This document shows positions 8,153-15,689 of a stretch of 26,406 nt of DNA, piece after piece. The notes below the pieces were generated by a model. That model was not told the origin of the DNA. It made no database searches and was given only the letters and a program-made list of their open reading frames with translations. Made by a program: the position numbers and the translations under genes. Source of the DNA: RGIG1934 sp964492545. GTDB lineage: Bacteria; Bacillota; Clostridia; Lachnospirales; Lachnospiraceae. Within the stretch, counting starts at the first letter, position 1. Each line of letters starts with the position of its first letter. The DNA lies in assembly GCA_964492545.1 (NCBI GenBank), contig CAZBKO010000024.1:1-26406 (forward strand), read 5' to 3'.

Positions 8153-9412
8153 CTATTCTACTTCATTTGGATTTTCACAAACAACCCAAGGAAGTCCCCA
8201 TTTATTAAGTGCTTCCATATATGGATCCGGATCAAATTCTTCAACATTGAATACTCCTGCTTTTTTCCAGAGTCCTGATACAACCATCATCGTTCCAATC
8301 ATAGCCGGAACTCCTGTTGTGTAGGAAATAGCCTGCGAGCCTACTTCTTTGTAGCATTCCTGATGATCGCACACATTATAAATATATATTGTTTTTTCCT
8401 TGCCATCTTTGATACCCTTAAAAATACAGCCAATATTAGTTTTACCAACAGTTCTTGGTCCAAGGCTTGCAGGGTCTGGCAGCAATGCTTTTAAAAACTG
8501 AATTGGAACAATTTCTTTTCCGTCAAAGTCTATTGGTGTAGTAGAAAGCATTCCAATGTTCTCCAAGCATTTCATATGAGTAAGATAACTCTGTCCAAAT
8601 GTCATAAAGAAACGGATACGCTTAATTCCCGGAATATTTTGTGCCAGTGATTCGATTTCCTCATGATGAAGTAAATACATATCCTTTTCGCCTACTTCCG
8701 GAAAATCATATTCACGCTTAATTGACATTGCTTCTACTTCTACCCAGTGACCATTTTCCCAATAAGAACCCGGTGCAGAAACTTCACGCAAATTAATTTC
8801 AGGATTGAAATTAGTAGCAAACGGATAACCATGGTCACCGCCGTTGCAGTCTAATATATCAATATAATTTATCTCATCAAAATAATGTTTCAATGCATAT
8901 GCTGAATATACACTTGTTACACCTGGGTCAAATCCGGTTCCAAGTAATGCAGTAAGTCCGGCCTTTTGGAATTTTTCTCGATATGCCCACTGCCATGAAT
9001 AGTCGAAGTATGCAGAGAAGCCTTCTTTTTCACAACGTGCTTCATATATTTTTCTCCACTCCGGATCATCTGTGTTTTCTGCTTCATAATTAGCAGTGTC
9101 AATGTAGTCAACACCAGCCTTTAAACACGCATCCATTATTGTCAAATCCTGATATGGAAGTGCCACATTTAGCACTGCATCCGGCTTATATTCGTTCATC
9201 AATTCAACTAATGCATCTACATCATCTGCATCAACCTGCGCTGTTGTTATCTTAGTTGTAGTTTTATCCTGCCATTTTTCCTTCACTGCATCACATTTTG
9301 ATTTAGTTCTGCTTGCAATCATAATTTCAGTGAACACTTCACTGTTCTGACAGCATTTTGCAATTGCCACTGAAGCAACTCCACCGCATCCAATAATCAT
9401 TACTCTACTCAT
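8153..9412 (-). CDS. carboxyspermidine dehydrogenase (saccharopine-dehydrogenase-like)
   Basis: A 419-residue NAD(P)-dependent enzyme of the Lys1/saccharopine dehydrogenase family. It has a Rossmann nucleotide motif IIGCGGVAS at residues 6-14 and the SRTKSKCD segment after the second strand. In this neighbourhood the expected reaction is reductive condensation of putrescine with L-aspartate semialdehyde to carboxyspermidine. Direct linkage to nspC (26-nt gap) distinguishes it from lysine-pathway saccharopine dehydrogenases, whose other genes are absent. It follows speE by 21 nt. Length and domain order are normal. Confidence 0.9.
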   Translation of the reverse strand: MSRVMIIGCGGVASVAIAKCCQNSEVFTEIMIASRTKSKCDAVKEKWQDKTTTKITTAQVDADDVDALVELMNEYKPDAVLNVALPYQDLTIMDACLKAGVDYIDTANYEAENTDDPEWRKIYEARCEKEGFSAYFDYSWQWAYREKFQKAGLTALLGTGFDPGVTSVYSAYALKHYFDEINYIDILDCNGGDHGYPFATNFNPEINLREVSAPGSYWENGHWVEVEAMSIKREYDFPEVGEKDMYLLHHEEIESLAQNIPGIKRIRFFMTFGQSYLTHMKCLENIGMLSTTPIDFDGKEIVPIQFLKALLPDPASLGPRTVGKTNIGCIFKGIKDGKEKTIYIYNVCDHQECYKEVGSQAISYTTGVPAMIGTMMVVSGLWKKAGVFNVEEFDPDPYMEALNKWGLPWVVCENPNEVE

Positions 9413-9433
9413 ATCTTATTTCCTCCAATTTTG

Positions 9434-10294
9434 CTAAAATTTATCTTCTTCCTCTTCAAGCATCTCTTCCACATATTTTGGAAGCATAAATGCTCCACTA
9501 TGTAAATTAGTCGTGTAATACCTGGTATTTATTTTACGTTTTTTCCATTCCTCTACCTTAAGGTCTCTTAAAGGATGATATTTTTTTGATGCAAATCCAA
9601 ACAGCCAATAGCCTGATGAGCATGTTGGGATATGTGCCTGATAAACACGGCTTATAGGAAATGATTTAAATGCTTTTCTGTGCATTTTCATACATTCTGT
9701 CTTGTCCTCATCATAGAAAGGACTTCCATGCTGATATACCATAATTCCATCTTCCCTAAGTGCTTTGTAACAGCTTCCATAAAATTCTTTTGTAAATAAT
9801 CCCTCCGTATGTCCAAATGGATCAGTAGCATCATTTATTATTAAATCATATTCTTCTGTCTTGCTGCGAAGAAAACGGAGTCCATCCTGATAATACACAT
9901 TAACTCTCTCATCCTCCAAGCCGCTTGTAAGCTCCGGAAAATGTTCTTTGCATACTTCCACCAGCATTTCATCCGGCTCAACTACATCTACTTTTTCTAT
10001 GGAATCATACTGAATCAATTCCTTGGCTACACCACCATCTCCACCACCAATAATGAGTACATCCCGTACATTTGGATGTACTGCCATTGGAACGTGGGTT
10101 ACCATTTCATCATAAATGAACTCATCCTTCTCCGAAAAAAGGATTTCACCATCCAATGCCAAAAACTTTCCAAATTCAACCGACTCCATAACGTCTATTC
10201 TCTGACAATCACTATTCCCCGAAAAAAGCTGTTTTTCTATTCTCATTGATAACTTCACATTCGATGTGTGAAGTTCTGAAAACCACATTTCCAT
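9434..10294 (-). CDS. speE: spermidine synthase (polyamine aminopropyltransferase)
   Basis: A 286-residue SpeE-family protein with the Rossmann methyltransferase-like core: VLIIGGGDGGVAKE, the acidic VVEPDEM loop, QDGLRFL and NDATDPFG. The family transfers aminopropyl groups from decarboxylated S-adenosylmethionine to putrescine. Start: the reading frame extends to a TTG at 10306, but that TTG overlaps GGAG (10304-10301); the ATG at 10294, 6 nt downstream of this GGAG, is the better start and gives MEMWFSELHT. After DATDPFG the usual PA residues appear replaced by HT (GHTEGLF), which might affect substrate preference. No speD (SAM decarboxylase) is in the window, so the donor must come from elsewhere. 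It is separated from speA by a palindromic element. Confidence 0.9.
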   Translation of the reverse strand: MEMWFSELHTSNVKLSMRIEKQLFSGNSDCQRIDVMESVEFGKFLALDGEILFSEKDEFIYDEMVTHVPMAVHPNVRDVLIIGGGDGGVAKELIQYDSIEKVDVVEPDEMLVEVCKEHFPELTSGLEDERVNVYYQDGLRFLRSKTEEYDLIINDATDPFGHTEGLFTKEFYGSCYKALREDGIMVYQHGSPFYDEDKTECMKMHRKAFKSFPISRVYQAHIPTCSSGYWLFGFASKKYHPLRDLKVEEWKKRKINTRYYTTNLHSGAFMLPKYVEEMLEEEEDKF

Positions 10295-10309
10295 TTCAAT
10301 CTCCAATCC

Positions 10310-10401
10310 GGAGCATTTTTTTGCGACGGAGCGAAGAGAAATTCGCGAAGGCGATTTCTCTTCTGCTATCAGTACTATTTGTGATGCTCCTACACAAATA
10401 G
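10310..10401. repeat. nested palindromic element between speA and speE
   Basis: Three nested or adjacent inverted repeats fill the 110-bp gap: GGAGCAT (10310-10316) with ATGCTCC (10384-10390); GAAGAGAAAT (10333-10342) with ATTTCTCTTC (10354-10363), a perfect 10-bp stem with an 11-nt GC-rich loop; and CTATTTGTG (10375-10383) with CACAAATAG (10393-10401). The arms of the first and third overlap, so alternative structures are possible. It resembles a small REP/MITE-like palindrome or an intercistronic mRNA stabiliser or attenuator. Confidence 0.75.
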
Positions 10402-10404
10402 TTT

Positions 10405-11853
10405 TTACACTAGTATCATTAAATGTTCAACTTCCGGATCCTCTGTTCCCTGCATAGAGCATCCTTTTTCTTTTGCATAAATAATATACTCAATTATTTC
10501 CTCTGTTATCATCTCACCTGGTGCCAAAATAGGAATTCCCGGTGGATAGCACATAACAAATTCTCCGGAAATACAATCCTTAGTTTCACGAATTGGAAGT
10601 GATTTCTTTTCTGCATAGAACGCATCCTGAGGCGATTTTATTACTTTAGGTGAAATGTATTCACCAGATAACAGGCCCGCTCTATCCTTTTTGTACAGTC
10701 TTGCTATATCTGCAAGTGCCCCTACCAATCTCTCAATATCCTGAGTACGGTCTCCAATAGAAATATAAGCTAATATATTGCAGATATCTCCAAATTCAAT
10801 CTGAATATCATATTCATCACGAAGAAGATCGTATACCTCAATTCCCGCCAAACCAATTCCAAGTGTGTAAATAGAAAGCTTGGTTACGTCGTAATCATAA
10901 ATACTTGTTCCATTCACCAAATCTTTTCCATATGCATAATATCCTCCGATATTATTAATTTCATTTCTTGCATATTCTGCCATCTGTGATACCTTTGCAA
11001 ATGATTCTTCTCCCCGTAGTGCAAGATTTCTTCTTGAAATATCAAGACTTGATAATAAAAGATATGATGCACTTGTTGTCTGCTGTAAATTGATTATTTG
11101 TCTGACATAATCAGCATTTACACCTTTGTTGGTTAACAAAATCGAGCTTTGAGTCAGGCTTCCTCCTGACTTGTGCATTGAAATTGCCGACATATCAGCT
11201 CCTGCATCCATTCCTGAAATTGGTAGATCTTTTCCAAAATAAAGGTGTGTTCCATGTGCCTCATCTGCCAATACCTTCATTCCATGTTCATGAGCCAACT
11301 TCACTATTGACTTAATATCCGAACAAATACCATAATAAGTTGGGTTGTTTACAAGGACTGCCACTGCATCAGGATTTTCCATAATTGCCTGTTCCACATA
11401 TGGCAGCTCCATTCCAAGGGAAATACCAAGTGTTGGATTTACCTCCGGATTAACATAGACAGGTACTGCTCCACATAATACCATGGCATTTATGGCACTT
11501 TTATGTACATTTCTAGGCAAAATAATTTTGTCTCCACGCTTGCAAACTGATAAAATCATACTCTGCACTGCCGATGTTGTTCCTCCTACCATCAAAAATG
11601 CATTTTCAGCATGAAAAGCTTCTGCTGTTAAATGTTCTGCATCGCGTATTACAGATATCGGATGGCACAAATTATCCAACGGTTTCATAGAATTAACATC
11701 AATTCCAACACATTTTTCCCCCAGTAATTCCACTAATTCCGGATTACCTCTTCCTCTTTTATGACCTGGCACATCGAAAGGTACTACTCTTTGTTTTCGA
11801 AACTTCTCCAGTGCTTCATAAATAGGAGCTCTTCTCTGATCTTCTTTGCCCAT
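10405..11853 (-). CDS. speA: arginine decarboxylase (fold-type I, SpeA/Orn-Lys-Arg family)
   Basis: A 482-residue PLP-dependent basic amino acid decarboxylase of the compact Bacillus SpeA type, lacking the N-terminal wing domain of the E. coli enzymes. Visible: VPGHKRG (28-34), VNNPTYYGIC (168-177), the cofactor-binding DEAHGTH (197-203), and the PLP lysine Lys228 in SMHKSGGSLTQSS. The C-terminal PPGIPILAPGE is a family hallmark. Sequence alone does not separate arginine, lysine and ornithine decarboxylases in this family, but downstream aguA and aguB consume agmatine, so arginine is the probable substrate. The ATG is preceded by AGGGAG at 5 nt. It is the first gene of the polyamine operon; no clear promoter lies between it and the terminator at 11969-12002, so expression may depend on the upstream transcript. 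Confidence 0.93.
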   Translation of the reverse strand: MGKEDQRRAPIYEALEKFRKQRVVPFDVPGHKRGRGNPELVELLGEKCVGIDVNSMKPLDNLCHPISVIRDAEHLTAEAFHAENAFLMVGGTTSAVQSMILSVCKRGDKIILPRNVHKSAINAMVLCGAVPVYVNPEVNPTLGISLGMELPYVEQAIMENPDAVAVLVNNPTYYGICSDIKSIVKLAHEHGMKVLADEAHGTHLYFGKDLPISGMDAGADMSAISMHKSGGSLTQSSILLTNKGVNADYVRQIINLQQTTSASYLLLSSLDISRRNLALRGEESFAKVSQMAEYARNEINNIGGYYAYGKDLVNGTSIYDYDVTKLSIYTLGIGLAGIEVYDLLRDEYDIQIEFGDICNILAYISIGDRTQDIERLVGALADIARLYKKDRAGLLSGEYISPKVIKSPQDAFYAEKKSLPIRETKDCISGEFVMCYPPGIPILAPGEMITEEIIEYIIYAKEKGCSMQGTEDPEVEHLMILV

Positions 11854-11941
11854 TTTTTCTCCCTTGCTTCATATTATTTCCGTGCAGGCACGAAGTGATA
11901 TTTTCCTTACGAATTTGTGCACATCCCGTAGAGCGTTTTAA

Positions 11942-11968
11942 ATTGATAGGACGAAATTCCCTATCAAT
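11942..11968 (-). other. hairpin between the leader terminator and speA
   Basis: ATTGATAGG (11942-11950) and CCTATCAAT (11960-11968) form a perfect 9-bp stem immediately after the T-run of the terminator on the minus strand. The tail (TTTAAAA) is a poor terminator tail. It may be a secondary terminator or a 5' processing or stability hairpin of the speA message. Confidence 0.5.
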
Positions 11969-12002
11969 AAAAAAACAGGTGACTGCTCATTGCAATCACC
12001 TG
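11969..12002 (-). terminator. intrinsic terminator upstream of speA
   Basis: On the minus strand CAGGTGA (12002-11996) pairs with TCACCTG (11982-11976), with an additional inner TGC/GCA pairing, followed by TTTTTTT (11975-11969). This is a strong terminator 115 nt before the speA start codon. It ends the transcript that starts near 12353. Confidence 0.87.
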
Positions 12003-12353
12003 CTATAATGTCAATTTATATCCATTTTTTGAGTAATATGACTATGTCATTATCAAATAATCTGATATCTTTTTTCCAGAAATTATCCGCTACCTCCTAT
12101 TAAGAAATTACGTCTTAATATGTATTGAAGTAACTGCAAATATACTGTCACTCTTATTGACCGTTTCACAAGATGATGTGCGTTGTGCACTGATTATAAA
12201 GTAATCAACTTATAAAATTTGAGCTTCTAACTCAATCAATAACATAGCCCATAGGGCTACACCGGCAACCGACCCGCCTGTCCGTTAGGCTGCCTCCTAT
12301 ATAGGAGTGGTCATACATTTGCATGAAAAAAACGATATTCAGTTTCTCATACG
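11969..12353 (-). ncRNA. candidate structured RNA or terminator-controlled leader of the polyamine operon
   Basis: A transcription unit with no plausible protein gene, bounded by a consensus promoter (12388-12360) and an intrinsic terminator, predicted length about 385 nt. Minus-strand hairpins in order: the self-complementary CTCCTATATAGGAG (12307-12294); a helix of GGCAGCC (12294-12288) with GGTTGCC (12270-12264), complete only on the minus strand thanks to a G-U pair; AGCCC-TAT-GGGCT (12258-12246); TTGAG/CTCAA (12235-12219); TGATTA/TAATCA (12207-12191); ATTAAGA/TCTTAAT (12120-12100); ATGAC/GTCAT (near 12050). A GC-rich core (12246-12307) stands out from its AT-rich surroundings. An AGGAGG (12098-12093) is not followed by a start codon at normal spacing. 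I do not recognise the family with certainty; the compact GC-rich core recalls conserved Clostridia RNAs such as the raiA motif, but this is only a suggestion. Confidence 0.6.
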
Positions 12354-12359
12354 GGGAAC

Positions 12360-12388
12360 AGTGTAACATATGTTTTTTTTGATGTCAA
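12360..12388 (-). promoter_or_regulatory. promoter of the speA-upstream RNA
   Basis: Minus-strand TTGACA (12388-12383), 17-bp spacer, TACACT (12365-12360). It is the only convincing promoter in the minus direction between speA and lrgA. Confidence 0.8.
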
Positions 12389-12443
12389 CACCATATTTTT
12401 GATTTTAGTTTTCTTTTTAAAACTGTACTTTATCTATATTATC

Positions 12444-12503
12444 TTGACACATAAGAATCCTGGTGCTACTATAAATTGGCTGTAGCAATTTATAGAACTG
12501 GAG
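12444..12503 (+). promoter_or_regulatory. lrgAB promoter, initiation-region inverted repeat and ribosome binding site
   Basis: TTGACA (12444-12449), 17-bp spacer, TACTAT (12467-12472). The inverted repeat CTATAAATT (12469-12477) and AATTTATAG (12487-12495), spacer 9 nt, overlaps the -10 box and the start point, so it is either an operator or a 5' hairpin. GGAG (12500-12503) precedes the lrgA ATG by 6 nt. Confidence 0.75.
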
Positions 12504-12509
12504 ATTAAT

Positions 12510-12872
12510 ATGAAATACATCAAACAATTTTCAATTATATTACTGATTTCCTTTATTGGCGAAGTATTGAATTACGTAATACCACTTCCAATACCTGCAA
12601 GTATCTACGGTATTGGTATTATGTTTTCATGTCTTAAGTTCCACATAATACCATATGAAAGTGTTCGTGAAACCGGACATTATCTTATTGAAATCATGCC
12701 GATAATGTTTATTCCTGCTGCCGTAGGGCTCATAAATGTTTGGAATATCATCAGACCCTCCTGTATCGTATATCTGACAATAACATTTGTATCAACTGCT
12801 GTTGTAATGATAATCTCAGGACTAATAACCCAATTTATTATCACCAGAAAGAAGGTCGAAGAACATGAATAG
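12510..12872 (+). CDS. lrgA: LrgA/CidA-family holin-like membrane protein
   Basis: A 120-residue, strongly hydrophobic protein with about four membrane helices (roughly 5-25, 28-48, 62-82, 90-112) and the LPIPASIYGIGIMF segment after helix one typical of the LrgA/CidA (UPF0299) family. In Staphylococcus the family modulates murein hydrolase activity and lysis; in other bacteria LrgAB acts in pyruvate or glycolate transport, so the role here is open. It overlaps lrgB by 8 bp, indicating translational coupling. It has its own promoter with an inverted repeat at the start point. No LytSR-type regulator is next to it. Confidence 0.9.
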   Translation: MKYIKQFSIILLISFIGEVLNYVIPLPIPASIYGIGIMFSCLKFHIIPYESVRETGHYLIEIMPIMFIPAAVGLINVWNIIRPSCIVYLTITFVSTAVVMIISGLITQFIITRKKVEEHE

Positions 12873-13557
12873 CTTTATTGAATCATCAGTTTTCCTTGGA
12901 TTGCTCCTCAGCCTTGCTTCGTACTTAATCGGCTCATGGCTTAAGGCTCACTTTAAATGCCCACTATTTAATCCTCTGCTTATATCTATTATTATTACAA
13001 TTATTGTGATTGTTATTGCAGGAATTGATTATGACACATACTATGATGGTGCCAAATATATAAGCTACTTACTTACACCTGCCACAGTCTGTCTGGCAAT
13101 ACCACTGTATGAGCAATTGGAAATTCTTAAGTCAAACGCAGCTGCAATTTTCGCCGGAATAATATCAGGTGTAATTACCTCACTTGGTTCAATACTAGCC
13201 CTGGTGCTTATATTTAATTTAAAACATAAGGAATATGTAACCTTTCTTCCAAAATCAATAACCACAGCAATCGGTATGGACGTATCAGATGAATTTGGTG
13301 GATACGTATCAATCACCGTTGCAGTAATAATTATAACCGGCGTAATTGGAAATGTTATTGCTGACATAGTATTTAAAATTTTCAGAATCAATAACCCAAT
13401 TGCAAAGGGTGTAGCCCTTGGAACATCATCACATGCAATCGGTACCGCTAAAGCTATGGAACTTGGTGCAGTTGAAGGAGCTATCAGCAGCCTTTCCATC
13501 GTTGTATCCGGAATAATCACTGTTGTAGGTGTATCAATTTTTGTAAACTTTATTTAG
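12865..13557 (+). CDS. lrgB: LrgB-family membrane protein
   Basis: A 230-residue polytopic membrane protein of the LrgB/CidB/YohK family. Diagnostic segments are LLTPATVCLAIPLYEQ (70-85), FLPKSITTAIGM and the GTSSHAIGTAKAMELG segment. Family members have 6-8 helices and work with LrgA, either in control of autolysis or as a small organic acid transporter. It starts inside the lrgA 3' end, and its stop codon overlaps the stop of the convergent kinase gene by 2 bp with no terminator between, so each transcript should run antisense into the other. Confidence 0.92.
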   Translation: MNSFIESSVFLGLLLSLASYLIGSWLKAHFKCPLFNPLLISIIITIIVIVIAGIDYDTYYDGAKYISYLLTPATVCLAIPLYEQLEILKSNAAAIFAGIISGVITSLGSILALVLIFNLKHKEYVTFLPKSITTAIGMDVSDEFGGYVSITVAVIIITGVIGNVIADIVFKIFRINNPIAKGVALGTSSHAIGTAKAMELGAVEGAISSLSIVVSGIITVVGVSIFVNFI

Positions 13558-15608
13558 CTATGAACATTCATTCTTATTATTTCGTATAATACTTCCGGCT
13601 TAAATGGTTTTGATAAATGAGCATTCATTCCTGCATCAATTGAAGTCTGAACATCACTGTCAAATGCATTTGCTGTCATTGCGATAATAGGTATTGTTTG
13701 TGAATCAGGCTTATCTGTAATTCTTATGGACTTCGTAGCTTCCAGACCATTCATTTTAGGCATTCTTACATCCATAAGAATCAAATCGTAATAATTATCC
13801 TCTGCATTAAGATATTTTTCGAGAACATCCTCACCGTCAAATGCTTCATCTACCATGACACCCTGTTTTTCCAATAGCTTAGATGCAATTTCCCTGTTCA
13901 ATGGATGGTCATCAGCTAATAGAATTCTAAGACCTGAAAGCCTGCTGTTGTCTCGTATATCAGAGCTCTTACTCTTAATATTATGTTCACTTAACCTATA
14001 CTTATATGGAATAGTAAATGTGAATTCAGAACCTTTTCCAAGCTCGCTCTTAACTTCTATTCTTCCGCCCATTGCATCAAGTATTTTCTTCACAAGCACC
14101 AGACCCAATCCTGTTCCCTGAACCTGATTAGTATAAATATTCTCTTCCTGTTCAAAAGGATTAAAGATTCTTTTTAAAAACTCTTCACTCATACCATAGC
14201 CTGTATCCCTGATAGTAATGCTGTCATTGCTTATATTATCGTCATGGGATACGTTCTTAAATTTCATTTCAATAGTTCCACCTTCAGGTGTGAATTTCAA
14301 TGCATTATTAAGTAAATTCATATATATCTGCTGGCATCTGAGTGAATCAACATAAAATTCAACATTACCTATTCTATCAAAAGACGGGTAAATGAACTTA
14401 ATGTTCTTCTTTTTCATTTCAGGTTCAAGCATATTAATACATGAATTGAGAATATCAGTCACAAAATACCATGAGTTGTGCAGCTCAAATTTTCCACTTT
14501 CAATTCTGCTCATATCAAGAATATCATTAATAATCCCAAGTAAAAAATGACTGGAAGAATCAATTTTCTTGATATATTCATTTTTTATAGCAATATCTTT
14601 TTCTTCATATGCTAAATTGGCCATACCGATTACAGCATTCATAGGTGTTCTTATTTCATGGCTCATTTGAGATAGAAATGTTGTCTTGGAACGATTGGCA
14701 ACCTCTGCCTCACTAAGAGCTTCCCTAAGCATTTGCTGTTTTTTTTGTTCCTTTTCAATGCTTAAAGTAATATCTATCTGTGTAAACAGACACATATCAA
14801 TATCACCATCAAATTTTAAATATCTTACCTTCTTAATTCTTGTTTGTCCATTACTCATCATTTGAATATTGAATTCAAATGACGGCTTGTCTGATAATTG
14901 CTTCTTAATATTTTTTAGCGAAGCCCTATTAATATATTCTGCTCTCTCATCAGCAACAATTGCATTTTCAGCAAATTTTATCACTGATTCCTCATAGGAT
15001 TGCTCTACATACTCTTTTCCATTATCATGATAACTATTCTGACTAAATATCATATATGCTTCACCTGTGACAAGATCAACACTTCCTATAAGATCATAAT
15101 CATCATTTACAGCAAATTGCATCATAGATTCCATCATTTTGCTCTTGTTAATATTATAGCAATAACAAAACAACAGCATATCCATCTCGTTAGGGTCTCT
15201 CATCATATGAAATACACTTCTAATCCATGAAATTTTGCCATTTGGCATAGTCATTCTATAATCAATGTGAACTTCTGAATTACCTAGCTCATATTTATTC
15301 ATTAATTCATTTTTATCACTAAATTCAAGATATTCTTTTCTCATTACATCTGATTCTATTCTTTCGGCAATCTGATTACTCATATCATCATACGAAATTG
15401 ACTGTGCATTATTGCCTAAAACCTTTTCAAAGTCGTAGCTAATTGATTCATTTCTTGTCAGACTGAAATATGCATGACCTAAAAGGTTATCATCTGTAAT
15501 ATAACCACGCCGTTTTTCAATCTCATATTTCTGTTTCAAATCTACTGAATCATCAATAAGTACAGTGGTTCCAACAGCCTTTCCGGTAAGCTCGCTGCCA
15601 TTGTACAT
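13554..15608 (-). CDS. hybrid sensor histidine kinase, C-terminal fragment after an in-frame stop
   Basis: 684 residues carrying the tail of a PAS domain, two further PAS-like regions (about 40-160 and 165-285), a HisKA domain with His317 in FLSQMSHEIRTPMN, an HATPase domain with N box NLLNNALKF (Asn434/435), RDTGYG (467-472) and GTGLGL (498-503), and a receiver domain with acidic DD (566-567) and phospho-acceptor Asp613. All catalytic residues are present. The reading frame continues upstream without a break for 27 more codons (to 15689), encoding the second half of a PAS domain, then meets the TAA that ends the upstream frame. The ATG at 15608 has no visible ribosome binding site. Thus this is most likely the C-terminal part of one broken gene rather than a separate gene. 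Confidence 0.85.
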   Translation of the reverse strand: MYNGSELTGKAVGTTVLIDDSVDLKQKYEIEKRRGYITDDNLLGHAYFSLTRNESISYDFEKVLGNNAQSISYDDMSNQIAERIESDVMRKEYLEFSDKNELMNKYELGNSEVHIDYRMTMPNGKISWIRSVFHMMRDPNEMDMLLFCYCYNINKSKMMESMMQFAVNDDYDLIGSVDLVTGEAYMIFSQNSYHDNGKEYVEQSYEESVIKFAENAIVADERAEYINRASLKNIKKQLSDKPSFEFNIQMMSNGQTRIKKVRYLKFDGDIDMCLFTQIDITLSIEKEQKKQQMLREALSEAEVANRSKTTFLSQMSHEIRTPMNAVIGMANLAYEEKDIAIKNEYIKKIDSSSHFLLGIINDILDMSRIESGKFELHNSWYFVTDILNSCINMLEPEMKKKNIKFIYPSFDRIGNVEFYVDSLRCQQIYMNLLNNALKFTPEGGTIEMKFKNVSHDDNISNDSITIRDTGYGMSEEFLKRIFNPFEQEENIYTNQVQGTGLGLVLVKKILDAMGGRIEVKSELGKGSEFTFTIPYKYRLSEHNIKSKSSDIRDNSRLSGLRILLADDHPLNREIASKLLEKQGVMVDEAFDGEDVLEKYLNAEDNYYDLILMDVRMPKMNGLEATKSIRITDKPDSQTIPIIAMTANAFDSDVQTSIDAGMNAHLSKPFKPEVLYEIIRMNVHS

Positions 15609-15689
15609 ATTAGTGAGTAAAAGTCTTCCCCAGTGAACTGAACCATCTGGAAGAAATCCCTGACACTCTAAGGATTCCTGTTCCTTTCC

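Noticed and set aside
12040..12098. Leader peptide after the AGGAGG at 12098-12093
   Set aside because: No ATG, GTG or TTG at a usable distance; only ATA/ATT or a distant CTG opening an 8-codon frame.
12246..12308. Plus-strand similarity to SAM riboswitch core (CCGGCAACC)
   Set aside because: Only the short CCGGCAACC string matches. The expected upstream GGCCC-type helix and GAUGA segment are missing, the helix with GGCTGCC has a C-A mismatch on the plus strand, and lrgA has its own promoter further downstream.
12232..12324. 31-codon minus-strand frame across the GC-rich RNA core
   Set aside because: No ribosome binding site before its ATG, and its sequence is made mostly of hairpin arms; better explained as RNA structure.
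13065..13520. 151-residue minus-strand frame opposite lrgB
   Set aside because: It lies entirely within the well supported lrgB gene and has the composition of an antisense shadow of a membrane protein.
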